Assembly (NCBI GenBank): GCA_964580055.1
Contig: CAZOJI010000021.1
Coordinates: 1-64,000 of the forward strand
Origin: JBDGYW01 sp964580055
GTDB taxonomy: Bacteria; Gemmatimonadota; Gemmatimonadetes; Gemmatimonadales; GWC2-71-9
Length of the DNA stretch: 64,000 nucleotides
Reading direction: 5' to 3'
Shown: one piece after another, positions 35,514 through 44,705 of the stretch
Numbering within the stretch: the stretch's first letter is position 1
Layout: every line of letters starts with the position of its first letter
Program-made: the position numbers and the translations under genes
Notes under the pieces: generated by a model
What the model saw: the letters and a program-made list of their open reading frames with translations, nothing else
Databases searched by the model: none
Told to the model about the DNA's origin: nothing

Positions 35514-38500
35514 CAAGATCATCGCCTGGTCGATACAGAACCGCTTCCTCGTGTTGCTCGCAACCGTAGCCGTACTCGCGGGCGGCGTAATGGCAATGCG
35601 TTCGACTCCGCTCGACGCGATTCCCGATCTCTCGGATGTGCAAGTAATCATCCAGACCGACTTTCGCGATCAGGCACCACAGATCGTCGAAGATCAGGTC
35701 ACATACCCCATCGCCTCCGAGATGCTCAAGGTGCCGGGGGCCCGTGTCGTGCGAGGCTATTCGTTCTTCGGTCTGAGTCTCGTCTACGTGATATTCGAGG
35801 ACGGAACCGATATCTACTGGGCGCGATCCCGTGTGCTGGAGTACTTGAACGGTATTCGCCAGGATCTGCCACCGGGCGGCGAGCCGGCTTTGGGTCCTGA
35901 TGCCACAGGCGTGGGTTGGGTCTACGAGTACGTGCTCGAGTCGGAGAATCACGATCTGGCTGAGCTTCGCTCACTGCAGGACTGGTATGTCCGCTACCAA
36001 CTGACATCGGTGCCGGGCGTCTCCGAGGTAGCCTCCGTCGGCGGCTTCGTGAGGCAGTATCAGGTCGAACTCGATCCGGAGCGGCTGCGCGCATTCAACA
36101 TACCGGCCACGCGGGTGTCCGAGGCGATAGCAACACGCAATGTGGACATAGGGGCACGCGTACTCGAGATGGGCGGCCGTGAGTACATGATCCGCGGACT
36201 CGGTTACCTGGAGGGTGTCGAGGACATCGGCAACGTAACAGTTGGTGCGAGTGCCGACGGCACCCCTATTCGTGTTGCGGACGTCGCCACGATACAACTT
36301 GGCCCCGCACCCCGGCGCGGCTCGGCCGAATTCAACGGCAGGGGTGAGGTTGTGGCCGGCATCGTGGTGATGCGGTTCGGGTCTGATGCGCTTGGCACGA
36401 TCGAAGCCGTTAAGGAGCGCGTGGCCGAGATTCAGGAGGGACTCCCTGAGGGAGTGAGGATAACTACGGCCTATGACCGCAGCGACTTGATCCAACGGGC
36501 GATTCATACGCTCAGGGAGAAGCTGATCGAAGAGTCGCTGATCGTAGCCGCAATCGCTGTGCTCTTTCTGCTGCATGCACGGTCAGCTCTCGTGGCGATT
36601 GTCACGCTGCCTCTCGGAATCCTGATGTCGTTCATAGTGATGCGGTTAATTGGTGTGAACGCCAACATCATGAGCCTCGGCGGGATAGCGATCGCGATCG
36701 GTGCGATGGTGGACGCCGCGATCGTGATGATCGAGAACATGCACAAGCACATCGAGCGAGATGATGGAAAGCGCGATCGCTGGGAGATCGTACTGGAGAG
36801 CGCAAAACAAGTGGGGCCTCCGCTATTCTTCTCGCTGTTGATCATCACATTCAGCTTCCTGCCGGTCTTCTCGCTGGAGCAACAGGAGGGCAGGCTCTTC
36901 AAGCCGCTCGCCTTCACCAAGACATTCGCAATGGCGAGTTCGGCTTTGCTCTCCATCACCTTGGTGCCGGTGCTGATGGGATATCTCATCAAAGGCAAGA
37001 TCCTGCCCGAGGGAAGAAATCCGCTCAACAGGGCATTGCAGTGGGCCTACCGGCCAATCATAAGGTTCGCTACACATCACCCGTGGCCCGTTGTTGTCTT
37101 CGCGGTGCTGGCGCTGGGAGCAACTGTTTTGCCTTGGCGTCAACTCGGGAGCGAATTCATGCCTCCGCTCAAGGAAGGCTCGATTCTGTACATGCCCACT
37201 ACGATACCGGGTATCTCGATCGCACAAGCACGCGAGGTCATGCAGGTCCAGGACAGCATTCTGATGGAATTCCCCGAGGTCGAGACGGTGCTCGGCAAGG
37301 TCGGCCGCGCGAACACAGCTACGGACCCGGCACCGCTCGCGATGTGGGAGACGACAATCACGCTCAAACCCCAGGACGAATGGCGATCCGGAGTCACGTA
37401 CGAGCAGCTCATATCCGAGATGGACCAGGCAACTCTACTCCCTGGCATCACCAACTCCTGGACCATGCCGATCAAGGGTCGCATAGACATGCTGGCGACT
37501 GGTATTCGCACGCCGGTGGGCATCAAGATCTTCGGTCCGGACCTCGACACACTGCAGAGGTTGGGCGAACAGGTGGAGCGCGTGATTCAGAACGTGCCGG
37601 GCACGCGAAGCGCTTTCGCCGAACGTGGCGTGTCGGGCTTCTACGTGGATATCGACATCGACCGCGAAGAGGCCGCTCGGTACGGCTTGAACGCGGGGGA
37701 CATTCACGGCGCCGTGATGGCAACGGTCGGAGGCACGAACGCGGCGATCACAGTCGAAGGGCGGGAGCGGTATGCCGTCAACGTGCGGTACCCGCGTGAA
37801 CTCCGAGACAATGTAGACAAGCTCAAGGAAGTGATCATTCCAGCTCCGAGAGGAGTGCAGATCCCTCTGGGTCAGTTGGCAGATGTCAGAGTCGTGCGGG
37901 GGCCCGCCACCGTTAAGACGGAGAATGCATTTCCCGTCACGACGATCTTCGTGGACATCGATGACCCCGATGTCGGCGGCTACGTCCGGACTGCCCAGCA
38001 AGCTGTTCGTGAGCAAATCACGCTGCCGGCCGGCTACACCCTAATATGGAGCGGGCAGTACGAGTTCATGCAACGCGTCGTGCAGAAGCTGCGTGTCGTG
38101 GTCCCGGTGACGTTGGGAATCATCTTCCTGCTGCTCTACCTCAATTTCAGAGGCGTGGTCGAACCGTTGATTGTGATGCTGGCGCTCCCGTTCTCACTGG
38201 TTGGCGGCGTGTGGTACCTCTTGTTGTTGGGATACAACACCAGTGTCGCGGTGTGGATCGGGTTCATTGCCCTGGCGGGTGTGGCTGCGGAGACGGGTGT
38301 GGTGATGCTCATCTACCTCGATGAGGCGTTCAACGATCGCGTCGCTGCCGGACGCATGAATGACTCCGAAGACGTTGCGGCAGCGGTTATCGAGGGTGCA
38401 CTCGAACGTCTCCGGCCAAAGATGATGACGGTGATCGCGATCATGGCTGGACTGGCGCCAATCATGTGGAGTACTGGCGCAGGTGCCGATGTCATGAAGC

Positions 38501-38667
38501 GTATTGCGTCGCCGATGATCGGTGGTATGGTCAGCGCCACCGTGCTTACGCTCATAGTGATACCTGCCATCTACTCGCTGTGGCGCTCGTGGCAAGTCTC
38601 CCAAAGACCTCAACGTCTAATAGGTGAATCCATCAAGGACGATCTTGGCCTCGCGTCATTAGACTAG
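35506..38667 (+). CDS. cusA: CusA-type heavy-metal efflux RND pump
   Basis: The ATG at 35506 overlaps the adaptor stop; 1053 residues, normal for the family. The beginning (ISKIIAWSIQNRFLVLLA ... DAIPDLSDVQVII) and the segment QAPQIVEDQVTYP are typical of the copper/silver CusA branch of HME-RND pumps. Two sets of hydrophobic helices flank large periplasmic loops. SEFMPPLKEGSILYMPTT contains a Met in the position of a known CusA metal-relay Met. With CusB- and TolC-like partners it would export Cu(I)/Ag(I) from periplasm or cytoplasm. Substrate is inferred from family. Confidence 0.9.
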   Translation: MISKIIAWSIQNRFLVLLATVAVLAGGVMAMRSTPLDAIPDLSDVQVIIQTDFRDQAPQIVEDQVTYPIASEMLKVPGARVVRGYSFFGLSLVYVIFEDGTDIYWARSRVLEYLNGIRQDLPPGGEPALGPDATGVGWVYEYVLESENHDLAELRSLQDWYVRYQLTSVPGVSEVASVGGFVRQYQVELDPERLRAFNIPATRVSEAIATRNVDIGARVLEMGGREYMIRGLGYLEGVEDIGNVTVGASADGTPIRVADVATIQLGPAPRRGSAEFNGRGEVVAGIVVMRFGSDALGTIEAVKERVAEIQEGLPEGVRITTAYDRSDLIQRAIHTLREKLIEESLIVAAIAVLFLLHARSALVAIVTLPLGILMSFIVMRLIGVNANIMSLGGIAIAIGAMVDAAIVMIENMHKHIERDDGKRDRWEIVLESAKQVGPPLFFSLLIITFSFLPVFSLEQQEGRLFKPLAFTKTFAMASSALLSITLVPVLMGYLIKGKILPEGRNPLNRALQWAYRPIIRFATHHPWPVVVFAVLALGATVLPWRQLGSEFMPPLKEGSILYMPTTIPGISIAQAREVMQVQDSILMEFPEVETVLGKVGRANTATDPAPLAMWETTITLKPQDEWRSGVTYEQLISEMDQATLLPGITNSWTMPIKGRIDMLATGIRTPVGIKIFGPDLDTLQRLGEQVERVIQNVPGTRSAFAERGVSGFYVDIDIDREEAARYGLNAGDIHGAVMATVGGTNAAITVEGRERYAVNVRYPRELRDNVDKLKEVIIPAPRGVQIPLGQLADVRVVRGPATVKTENAFPVTTIFVDIDDPDVGGYVRTAQQAVREQITLPAGYTLIWSGQYEFMQRVVQKLRVVVPVTLGIIFLLLYLNFRGVVEPLIVMLALPFSLVGGVWYLLLLGYNTSVAVWIGFIALAGVAAETGVVMLIYLDEAFNDRVAAGRMNDSEDVAAAVIEGALERLRPKMMTVIAIMAGLAPIMWSTGAGADVMKRIASPMIGGMVSATVLTLIVIPAIYSLWRSWQVSQRPQRLIGESIKDDLGLASLD

Positions 38668-38676
38668 GAGGTGAAC

Positions 38677-38772
38677 ATGAGTGAGATAGTTGCTAGCAGG
38701 GCGATCGTGCGACTCGAGGTGCTAGATAGGACCGCGCGGACACTCAAGGAGAGTCGAAATGGAGACTCATAG
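38677..38772 (+). CDS. possible 31-residue small protein or leader peptide
   Basis: The ATG at 38677 has a near-perfect ribosome site AGGAGGTGAAC. The frame runs 31 codons (MSEIVASRAIVRLEVLD ...) to TAG at 38772, overlapping the start of the lipoprotein gene at 38759. No family is recognised. It could couple translation of the downstream lipoprotein. Evidence is only the strong ribosome site and the overlap. Confidence 0.35.
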   Translation: MSEIVASRAIVRLEVLDRTARTLKESRNGDS

Positions 38773-39304
38773 GAACTACATCGGTTTGTTGGCCGGAGCC
38801 GCTCTTCTGTTGATGGCTTGCGGTGAGGAGATCAATGCCCCGCCCGGAGATACCGCGCTGCTTTCAGTGACCCCGGTGGGCGGTGCAACGGATGTCGATC
38901 CCAATACTCCGGTGACACTTGAGTTCGAACACGCCATGCACGCTGACATGTACGTTGCGCTGCATGAGGGGGGAGATGTGTCCGGGGAGCTGGTCGACGG
39001 AGCCTGGACATGGTCGGATGATACGACTCGTCTCACCTTCAGGCACATGATGCCGCTCGACTCGATGTCCGACTACTGCATCCACATCGGTGGCGGCATG
39101 ATGGATGCCGAGGGTCACACGGTCGACCTAGAGCAGCACGGCCACGACATGGGTGGCGAGTGGGTGACTGAGCAGATGATGGATCAACGGATGATGCAGG
39201 GCGGTGGAATGATGGGCGACGATGACATGTTGGGTGCCGGCGGGATATACGAAAACGGAACCTACGGGATGATCTTCACATTCACCACTAAGGTAGGCAC
39301 GTGA
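38759..39304 (+). CDS. lipoprotein with Ig-like (Big_5) domain and Met/His-rich tail
   Basis: The ATG follows AAGGAG. The 181-residue protein has a lipobox (LLLMACGEE) and an Ig-like fold typical of Big_5 domains (LLSVTPVGGATDVDPNTPVTLEFEH). The C-terminal half is very rich in Met, His, Asp and Gly (EQMMDQRMMQGGGMMGDDDM). The composition suggests periplasmic copper or other soft-metal binding. It follows cusA after about 90 bases and probably belongs to the same metal operon. Metal binding is inference. Confidence 0.7.
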   Translation: METHRNYIGLLAGAALLLMACGEEINAPPGDTALLSVTPVGGATDVDPNTPVTLEFEHAMHADMYVALHEGGDVSGELVDGAWTWSDDTTRLTFRHMMPLDSMSDYCIHIGGGMMDAEGHTVDLEQHGHDMGGEWVTEQMMDQRMMQGGGMMGDDDMLGAGGIYENGTYGMIFTFTTKVGT

Positions 39305-39612
39305 CATGAAACGACCTGCACAACTACGCAACGCGTCCATCGACCAACACAAAGTCTGAGCCACCAAGGACCCAAAGTCGATTCAGGCCGAGGTAGTGGG
39401 TGCAATGCATCGAGAAATGTATAGCTTGAACTCGCGTTCGGGCCGATACGACGGCCACGTTATGTGCGGCAGTTGTGGTTGTGGTGACGCCGCTGCCCGG
39501 CCACTCGGCCACGATTGATCCTCGCCCCTCCCCACCTTTATGCTACATCCGTATCTTTGTCGACGATCTCTGGCGCAGCATTGAGAATTGACCACGATTT
39601 GAATTCCATCGG
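39305..39612. other. 308-base intergenic region, nothing supported
   Basis: No gene, hairpin terminator or recognised metal riboswitch was found between the lipoprotein and the CDF transporter. It presumably holds the transporter's promoter. Confidence 0.4.
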
Positions 39613-40551
39613 ATGAGCCAACGGAGCATTCAACGCGTTGACGTTCAGCGCTGGTCACACTCTCACACGTTCGGTCAGGACAAGCACCGTCTAGGCGAAT
39701 TACGTACCATCATCGTCGTGGTACTGACCTCGACAATGATGGTTATCGAAGTGACAACCGGGATAGTCTTCGGCTCGATGGCGCTGCTTGCGGACGGTCT
39801 GCATATGGCATCTCATGCGGCCGCACTCTCCATAAATGTTTTTGCCTACGTGTTTGCCCGCCGTTACGCCAGCGACACCCGCTACAGCTTCGGCACCGGT
39901 AAGATCAATGCGCTTGGCGGTTTTGTTGGTGCGGTTTTGTTGGCGGTTTTTGCGCTGGTTATGGCCTGGGAAAGCGTTAGCCGCATCATTGTCCCTGTCG
40001 AGATAGCTTTCAACCGAGCCATCCTGGTTGCCATCCTTGGTTTGTTGGTGAACGGCGTTTCAGTTTTCATTCTAGGCCACGGGCACGACCGTGGCCACCA
40101 GGAAAAGGAACATGACCACAACTTGAGGGCTGCGTATCTGCATGTCAGTGCGGATGCGCTCACTTCGCTGCTTGCTATCGTAGCCTTGCTGGCGGCTAAG
40201 CATCTTGGGTTGGTGTGGATGGATCCGGCCATGGGTCTGGTTGGAGCCGCGTTGGTGTCGCGATGGTCACTGGGACTCCTGCGCACGACCGGGGCAGTGT
40301 TGTTGGACCGTCAAGGGCCGTCGCACATAGAGAACGCTATCAGGGAGAGTGTCGAGGATGCCGACAACAGGGTGGTCGATCTGCATCTATGGGCGGTCGG
40401 CCCGAATATCTACGCGGTCATTCTCTCTATAGTGTCAATTTCCCCGATGCAGCCGGATGAATACAAGGCTCAAATACCTTCAGACATGGGCTTGGTTCAC
40501 GTCAGCGTCGAGGTGAACCACTGCACCGCAGCTACAGCTGAGCCATCGTAG
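39613..40551 (+). CDS. dmeF: CDF family divalent metal exporter, DmeF-like
   Basis: The 312-residue protein has six helices and the cation-diffusion-facilitator metal sites: HMASH in helix II region (ADGLHMASHA) and HVSAD in helix V (YLHVSADALTSLL). A His-rich loop lies between helices IV and V (HGHDRGHQEKEHDHN). The N-terminal HSHTFGQDKHRLGE and FGSMALLADGLHMASHA resemble DmeF exporters for Co/Ni rather than ZitB/CzcD. It stands alone at the end of the metal island with its own upstream region. Confidence 0.82.
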   Translation: MSQRSIQRVDVQRWSHSHTFGQDKHRLGELRTIIVVVLTSTMMVIEVTTGIVFGSMALLADGLHMASHAAALSINVFAYVFARRYASDTRYSFGTGKINALGGFVGAVLLAVFALVMAWESVSRIIVPVEIAFNRAILVAILGLLVNGVSVFILGHGHDRGHQEKEHDHNLRAAYLHVSADALTSLLAIVALLAAKHLGLVWMDPAMGLVGAALVSRWSLGLLRTTGAVLLDRQGPSHIENAIRESVEDADNRVVDLHLWAVGPNIYAVILSIVSISPMQPDEYKAQIPSDMGLVHVSVEVNHCTAATAEPS

Positions 40552-40752
40552 CTTCTTCTGGTTCGTGTACCTTGGCCCGAGACGTCAGCCGGCAAAGTGC
40601 GCAACGCATTTTCGTTCACTCCAAGCAGTTGAACACGGCTTGCGCCCGTGTCGCCGCGCCAGCGGCGCCGGATCTGTGACGGATCAGCCGGGTCTTGGCC
40701 GCCGCCTGCTTGGGGGCAGCGAGCCAACACCAGCAGTCTTCCGGTCCCGGGC

Positions 40753-41760
40753 CTACACCAAGGAACCTCCGCACGATGAGCCGGCTCCGGCCGTGCACCC
40801 GAAGCAGTGGTTGCCGGTCCGGATGGCGCGGCCTACGACTGTTGCCTGGTCCAGGTTCTCTATGTGGCTCTTGCCCAGCACCTGCATGTCGAGCGCCAGG
40901 TTGTAGTCGCAGTCATAGACGTAGCCGTCCCAGTTCACTGTGATCTGGTTGCGACACATTACTCTGTCCACCGTCGCCGGGTTGAACGAATCCCGAAGCA
41001 GATCCAGGTATTCCTGCGACTTGCCCTCGGCCTCGAGGTTCTCTTGGAATCGGCCGATGGGCATGTTCGTGATCGTGAGGAGGTGCGTGAATCTTATTCC
41101 GAACCGCTCGCCTAGCTCGCGCCGGTAATCCTCTTCCAGCATAGCCTGAGGGGGCGGCAGCTGCGCGCCACTTGGGTTGTATACCAGGTCCAGCGGCAAC
41201 TCGGGCTCAATGCCGTAACCCAACTCGTTCAGTCGCTTTATCGCCTCGATGCTCTTCTCGTACACTCCGGTGCCCCTTTGATTGTCCACGTTTTCCTCCA
41301 GATAACATGGCAGCGAGGCAATGAGGTGCACGCCCAGATCGCGCAAGAGTTCCGGAAGGCCCTCGTTTCCCTTTTCGAGGAGAGCCGTCAGGTTCGTTCT
41401 CAGCCTGATGGAAATGTTCTTCTCGTGCAGACTGGTAATGAACCATCTGAACATGGTGTGCAATTCCGGGGCGCCGCCGGTGATCTCGACCAGTCTGCAT
41501 CGGGTCCTTTCCGCCGCATCGATAACGTGCTGCATTGTCTCCGGATCCATGCATTCCGTACGCGTGGGCGAGGACTCGAGGTGACAGTGCTTACAGGATT
41601 GGTTGCACTTGAGACCGATGTTGACCTGTATGATTTCGAGTTTGCGCGCTCTCAACTCTCCGCCGATAGCGGAAAGAGCGTAGTCGCTAAAGGGCCTGTC
41701 TGCGATTTCCGCTACAGCGATGGCACCTGTGCCGTTCTCTCGTGCCGTATTCTCAGCCAC
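40753..41760 (-). CDS. ArsS-like radical SAM/Cys-rich protein
   Basis: I place the start at GTG 41760, preceded by AAGGGGGA; an open frame to 41961 has no convincing start. The 335-residue protein has the radical SAM cluster motif CNQSCKHC and EITGGAPELH. The C-terminal Cys-rich domain contains MCRNQITVNWDGYVYDCDYN and HCFGCTAGAGSSCGG. This full pattern is that of the ArsS (arsenosugar biosynthesis, DUF3641) family. No arsM-like methyltransferase is nearby, so a different substrate is possible. ThiS, ThiF and a Cys-rich regulator lie upstream on the same strand. Confidence 0.8.
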   Translation of the reverse strand: MAENTARENGTGAIAVAEIADRPFSDYALSAIGGELRARKLEIIQVNIGLKCNQSCKHCHLESSPTRTECMDPETMQHVIDAAERTRCRLVEITGGAPELHTMFRWFITSLHEKNISIRLRTNLTALLEKGNEGLPELLRDLGVHLIASLPCYLEENVDNQRGTGVYEKSIEAIKRLNELGYGIEPELPLDLVYNPSGAQLPPPQAMLEEDYRRELGERFGIRFTHLLTITNMPIGRFQENLEAEGKSQEYLDLLRDSFNPATVDRVMCRNQITVNWDGYVYDCDYNLALDMQVLGKSHIENLDQATVVGRAIRTGNHCFGCTAGAGSSCGGSLV

Positions 41761-42132
41761 TTTTCCCCCTTGGTCTTCCCTAGTGATATAGCAGCATTCC
41801 CCCCTGTGGTTACCACGGCAGCCGCTTCGCCGTTTGTTTGCAGGACTCTCGATCCGAGACCCGCGCGGTCCAGGGTGCCGACGCGTTCGAGCGCCCAGTG
41901 CGGCCCGTCCATCGCACCCTTCTGTGTGTGATGTAACCGCTCCATCCCTTACACGCTTCAATGCCTTCGAGATCCTGCACGCCTGAGGATTTTATCACCT
42001 AAAACACAAGAAACAAGTATCTCTTTACCGATTTTTTCGCAATAGGTGGTTCTTGGACGTGATGTGGGGGTAGTTGTCTGAATTCGATGTGGAATATGAT
42101 GATCGAGGAGCGGCCCTGGATGGAGGCTTCGG
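41761..42132. other. upstream region of the radical SAM gene
   Basis: The 372 bases hold no supported gene. On the minus strand TTGTTT (42011-42016) and TAAAAT (41989-41994), 16 bases apart, form a plausible sigma-70 promoter for the radical SAM gene, with a leader of about 220 bases. Confidence 0.4.
41989..42016 (-). promoter_or_regulatory. possible sigma-70 promoter (TTGTTT-N16-TAAAAT)
   Basis: Minus-strand -35 TTGTTT and -10 TAAAAT hexamers read toward the radical SAM gene. Both are one or two bases off consensus; spacing is one short of optimal. No other support. Confidence 0.3.
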
Positions 42133-42333
42133 TTAACCGCCAAAGGCCGGTAGAATGACCTCCATCCGGTCTCCCGGCCTCAGGAATATGTCTCCGTACT
42201 CCCTGGGATGGACGAACGATCCGTTGATCTCGACCAGTACGTGCGCGGTGGGTTCGTTTCGCCGCTGCAGTACGTCCAGCACAGTCGCGCCACTTTTCAC
42301 AGTCTCGGGTTGACCGTCTACCACAATCCTCAC
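42133..42333 (-). CDS. thiS: ThiS/MoaD-family sulfur carrier
   Basis: This 66-residue beta-grasp protein (RIVVDGQPETVKSGATVLDVL ... NGSFVHPREYGDIFLRPGDRMEVILPAFGG) ends with the Gly-Gly required for adenylation and thiocarboxylation. It lies 41 bases downstream of the ThiF-type adenylyltransferase, its likely activating enzyme. No thiazole synthase (ThiG) or molybdopterin genes are visible, so the sulfur may go to another pathway. Confidence 0.85.
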   Translation of the reverse strand: MRIVVDGQPETVKSGATVLDVLQRRNEPTAHVLVEINGSFVHPREYGDIFLRPGDRMEVILPAFGG

Positions 42334-42374
42334 TGCCCGGCCCTCACGCGACCAGCCGCGGTGAAATGGTGGAA

Positions 42375-43436
42375 CTAGCTGCCGAAATACCTTGCATAGA
42401 GACTTCTGGCGAGTTTTTCATCATCCGTGCCGTTGATCATTGCCCGGCCATCGGGGAACAGCAACATCTCGTGACCCTGCGGTCGAAATCTCAGCACCGA
42501 AGCGTTGAGCGAAACATCGCCAACGGCGGAGAGCGCTTCACTCAAACGGCGCAGGTCGGCCTTCGCGTCGCCGGCCGGCGTGATCTGGACGGCGTTTCTA
42601 CCGCAGAGGGTGGTGGTCATGGCTGTCTCTTCGGCGGAGAGGTACTCGAACATGCGGTGCACGCAACAGGGGCATTCGTCGTCGGGCGAAATAGCCATCT
42701 GCCGAAACAACTGCTTCCAAACGTCCACGTAAGTCATCGAGGTGGATGGCTCGCCGCCACACAGGATCTTGAACGCCTCCGTCGCCTGCAACGACGCTAT
42801 CACTGCCGGTGCCGTGTTGAGTACTCCGGCAGTTTCACATGTTGGTAACGCTCCCGTGGGGGGCGTTTCGGGAAAAACGCAGCGAAGACAAGCTCCCGCG
42901 CCGGGGAGGACGTTCATAGTCATTCCGGTGGTGCCGATCACCCCGCCGTAGATCCACGGTGTGCCGAGTCTTACGCAGGCGTCATTGATCAGGTAACGGG
43001 TCTCGAAGTTGTCGGTTCCGTCGAGAACCAGCGATACGCCCGCCATCAGCGACTCGATGTTGCGCGCAGTCACATCGGCGACCCGCCCGTCTACGCTTAC
43101 GGACGAGTTGATGCTGCGCAGCTTTTCGACCGCGGCAATCGCCTTGGGGAGTCCGGCGGCAGCATCTGCCTCGTCGAACAACGCCTGACGTTGGAGGTTG
43201 TTCAACTCGATGACGTCACGGTCCACAATGCGGATTGACCCCACACCGGCTCTCGCCAGGGTGACTGCAAGCGTGCTACCCAACGCTCCACAGCCCACCA
43301 GCAAAACCGCGCCTTCCGCCAGTCGCTTCTGACCATCGTTGCCGATCTCCGGTAAGCGAATCTGCCGGGCATACCTGTCCAGATCAGAATCCGGGGCGGG
43401 ATGCTCGACAGCTTCTCCTCGAGCCGAGTGATTCAA
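42375..43436 (-). CDS. thiF: ThiF/MoeB/HesA-family adenylyltransferase
   Basis: This 353-residue E1-like enzyme has the ATP site VLLVGCGALGSTLAVTLARAG, DRDVIELNNLQRQALF, the DGTDNFETRYLIND segment, a Cys near TCETAGVL, and zinc-type Cys pairs (CLRC; CPCC). The C-terminal extra domain (CGRNAVQITP ... LFPDGRAMINGTDDEKLARSLYARYFG) is usual in ThiF/HesA proteins. It would adenylate the C-terminal Gly of the ThiS-like carrier encoded next. It starts 6 bases after the end of the regulator at 43442, so the three genes are likely one operon. Confidence 0.88.
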   Translation of the reverse strand: MNHSARGEAVEHPAPDSDLDRYARQIRLPEIGNDGQKRLAEGAVLLVGCGALGSTLAVTLARAGVGSIRIVDRDVIELNNLQRQALFDEADAAAGLPKAIAAVEKLRSINSSVSVDGRVADVTARNIESLMAGVSLVLDGTDNFETRYLINDACVRLGTPWIYGGVIGTTGMTMNVLPGAGACLRCVFPETPPTGALPTCETAGVLNTAPAVIASLQATEAFKILCGGEPSTSMTYVDVWKQLFRQMAISPDDECPCCVHRMFEYLSAEETAMTTTLCGRNAVQITPAGDAKADLRRLSEALSAVGDVSLNASVLRFRPQGHEMLLFPDGRAMINGTDDEKLARSLYARYFGS

Positions 43437-43441
43437 TTCTC

Positions 43442-44284
43442 TCAGCCGGCCTGGGACAGGCTCCTCGCGGGGAGTCTTTCAAGCAGCTCGGCGAACTGCA
43501 CCGAGCTGAAAGGCTTCTCGAGCATCCCGACCACGAGATCGTGGGCGAGCGTTCTGCGTTTCCTCCCCGTCATCTCGCGTGGCACGATGAGGATCACGCC
43601 GATGCCGGGGACTCTCGGGTCTGCCGCGAATGAGTCGAGGAGATGCGTGTCCCGGGTCGGCACGAAGTCTACGTCGACAGCTGCATATGCCGGCTGGAAA
43701 TCGTGGAACATCGCCGAAGCCTCGTAACCGTTGCGGGCGAATCTGAGCGTGACACGATCGTCAGCCTCTGCCGCGAGATTGTCTATCAGATCGTCGTCCT
43801 GCGTGATTATCATGACGTTGGTGGCAAGCTCATTGACCCTGCGGTAGTAGACGCAGTCGTCGCACGACTTCTGGCAGAAGCGGCGCGAGTGTCCTATGTC
43901 CGAGTCCATTCCCGCCATGAGGAAGCACCTGCTCGCCCGCACTCGATACACGACGCAATCGTGGCACTCGTCCCGCACGGTGCCGGACTCACCGAAATAC
44001 TCCCAGCAGCGGAGTCGTTTTGGGTCGCAATCGGCGCTGGTCTGTGTGGACACTCTGAGCTGAGTGGGCTCGACGATCAGCGGATCGAGGTCGCGGGGGT
44101 CGATCCTATAGTGTCCGCCCGCGGTGCGTACCGCGGGCAACCGGTTCTTTTTGATCCACTTGAGAATGGTGTCCGGCGTAACAGAGCAGAGGCCGGCGGC
44201 CTGCCCTGTGGTCAATAGTCTCGATGTCTTGGTCGGCATTTTTGGAGCCAATCGGGGTTTTCTGGAGAGATTCGTGACATTCAT
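43442..44284 (-). CDS. HTH regulator with Cys-rich module and receiver-like domain
   Basis: This 280-residue protein starts with a MerR/excisionase-type HTH (LLTTGQAAGLCSVTPDTILKWIKKN ... GGHYRID). A Cys-rich middle follows (CWEYFGESGTVRDECHDCVVYR ... FCQKSCDDCVYYRR) and then a receiver-like fold (NVMIITQDDDLIDNL ... LEKPFSSVQFAELL). The receiver keeps a Lys-Pro end but has VDVDFVP where the acceptor Asp and MP are expected. The Cys module shares ECxxCVVYR with the MerR regulator at 50940 and may hold a metal or Fe-S cluster. It heads the ThiF-ThiS operon and is divergent from the macro-domain operon. Confidence 0.75.
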   Translation of the reverse strand: MNVTNLSRKPRLAPKMPTKTSRLLTTGQAAGLCSVTPDTILKWIKKNRLPAVRTAGGHYRIDPRDLDPLIVEPTQLRVSTQTSADCDPKRLRCWEYFGESGTVRDECHDCVVYRVRASRCFLMAGMDSDIGHSRRFCQKSCDDCVYYRRVNELATNVMIITQDDDLIDNLAAEADDRVTLRFARNGYEASAMFHDFQPAYAAVDVDFVPTRDTHLLDSFAADPRVPGIGVILIVPREMTGRKRRTLAHDLVVGMLEKPFSSVQFAELLERLPARSLSQAG

Positions 44285-44705
44285 CGATTCGATCCTGAAA
44301 ATTCATAATCGGTCACAGCGGTGCCTTGTGTCAAGTTGTCTGTGTTCAACCGACTCAGGCCGTTCTCTCCTTGTGGCGTCTCTCGTCATATCAGAACGCC
44401 TGCGAGTCTCCTGCTGATTTAGGCGTTGTCGCGAAGTATGGGACTCTGCCACATAATGTGCTCTGATCATGAATCGCGCTGACCTTGGTAAGATCGTAGG
44501 ATTTTCTGGGTTGCGAAAGAAGTAAATTCGGACTAAAGTATGTAAACGATGGGAATGTGGCATCAATTGTCGTTATCGTTTCTGGGAAATACAGGGGGGT
44601 ATGCGAATGCTCTTTGGTGCCGCTAGAGAGGCCTGGAGTTATCATGGTGCCGGTTCTGGGACTCTCAGGTAGGTCTGCCAACATCTGCCTTCAGGGAGTC
44701 GCCGA
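44285..44705. promoter_or_regulatory. divergent region between Cys-rich regulator and macro-domain operon
   Basis: These 421 bases hold no supported gene. An inverted repeat AAACGAT (44544-44550) / ATCGTTT (44575-44581), 24 bases apart, lies about 125 bases upstream of the macro-domain start and may be an operator for the divergent regulator. Confidence 0.35.

Noticed and set aside
37041..37799. 252-residue plus-strand frame inside cusA
   Set aside because: Out-of-frame shadow of the RND pump; composition is His/Arg/Gly-rich without motifs.
41761..41961. N-terminal extension of the radical SAM protein to position 41961
   Set aside because: The extra residues are low-complexity Arg/Gly-rich and unlike the family; GTG 41760 has a good ribosome site.
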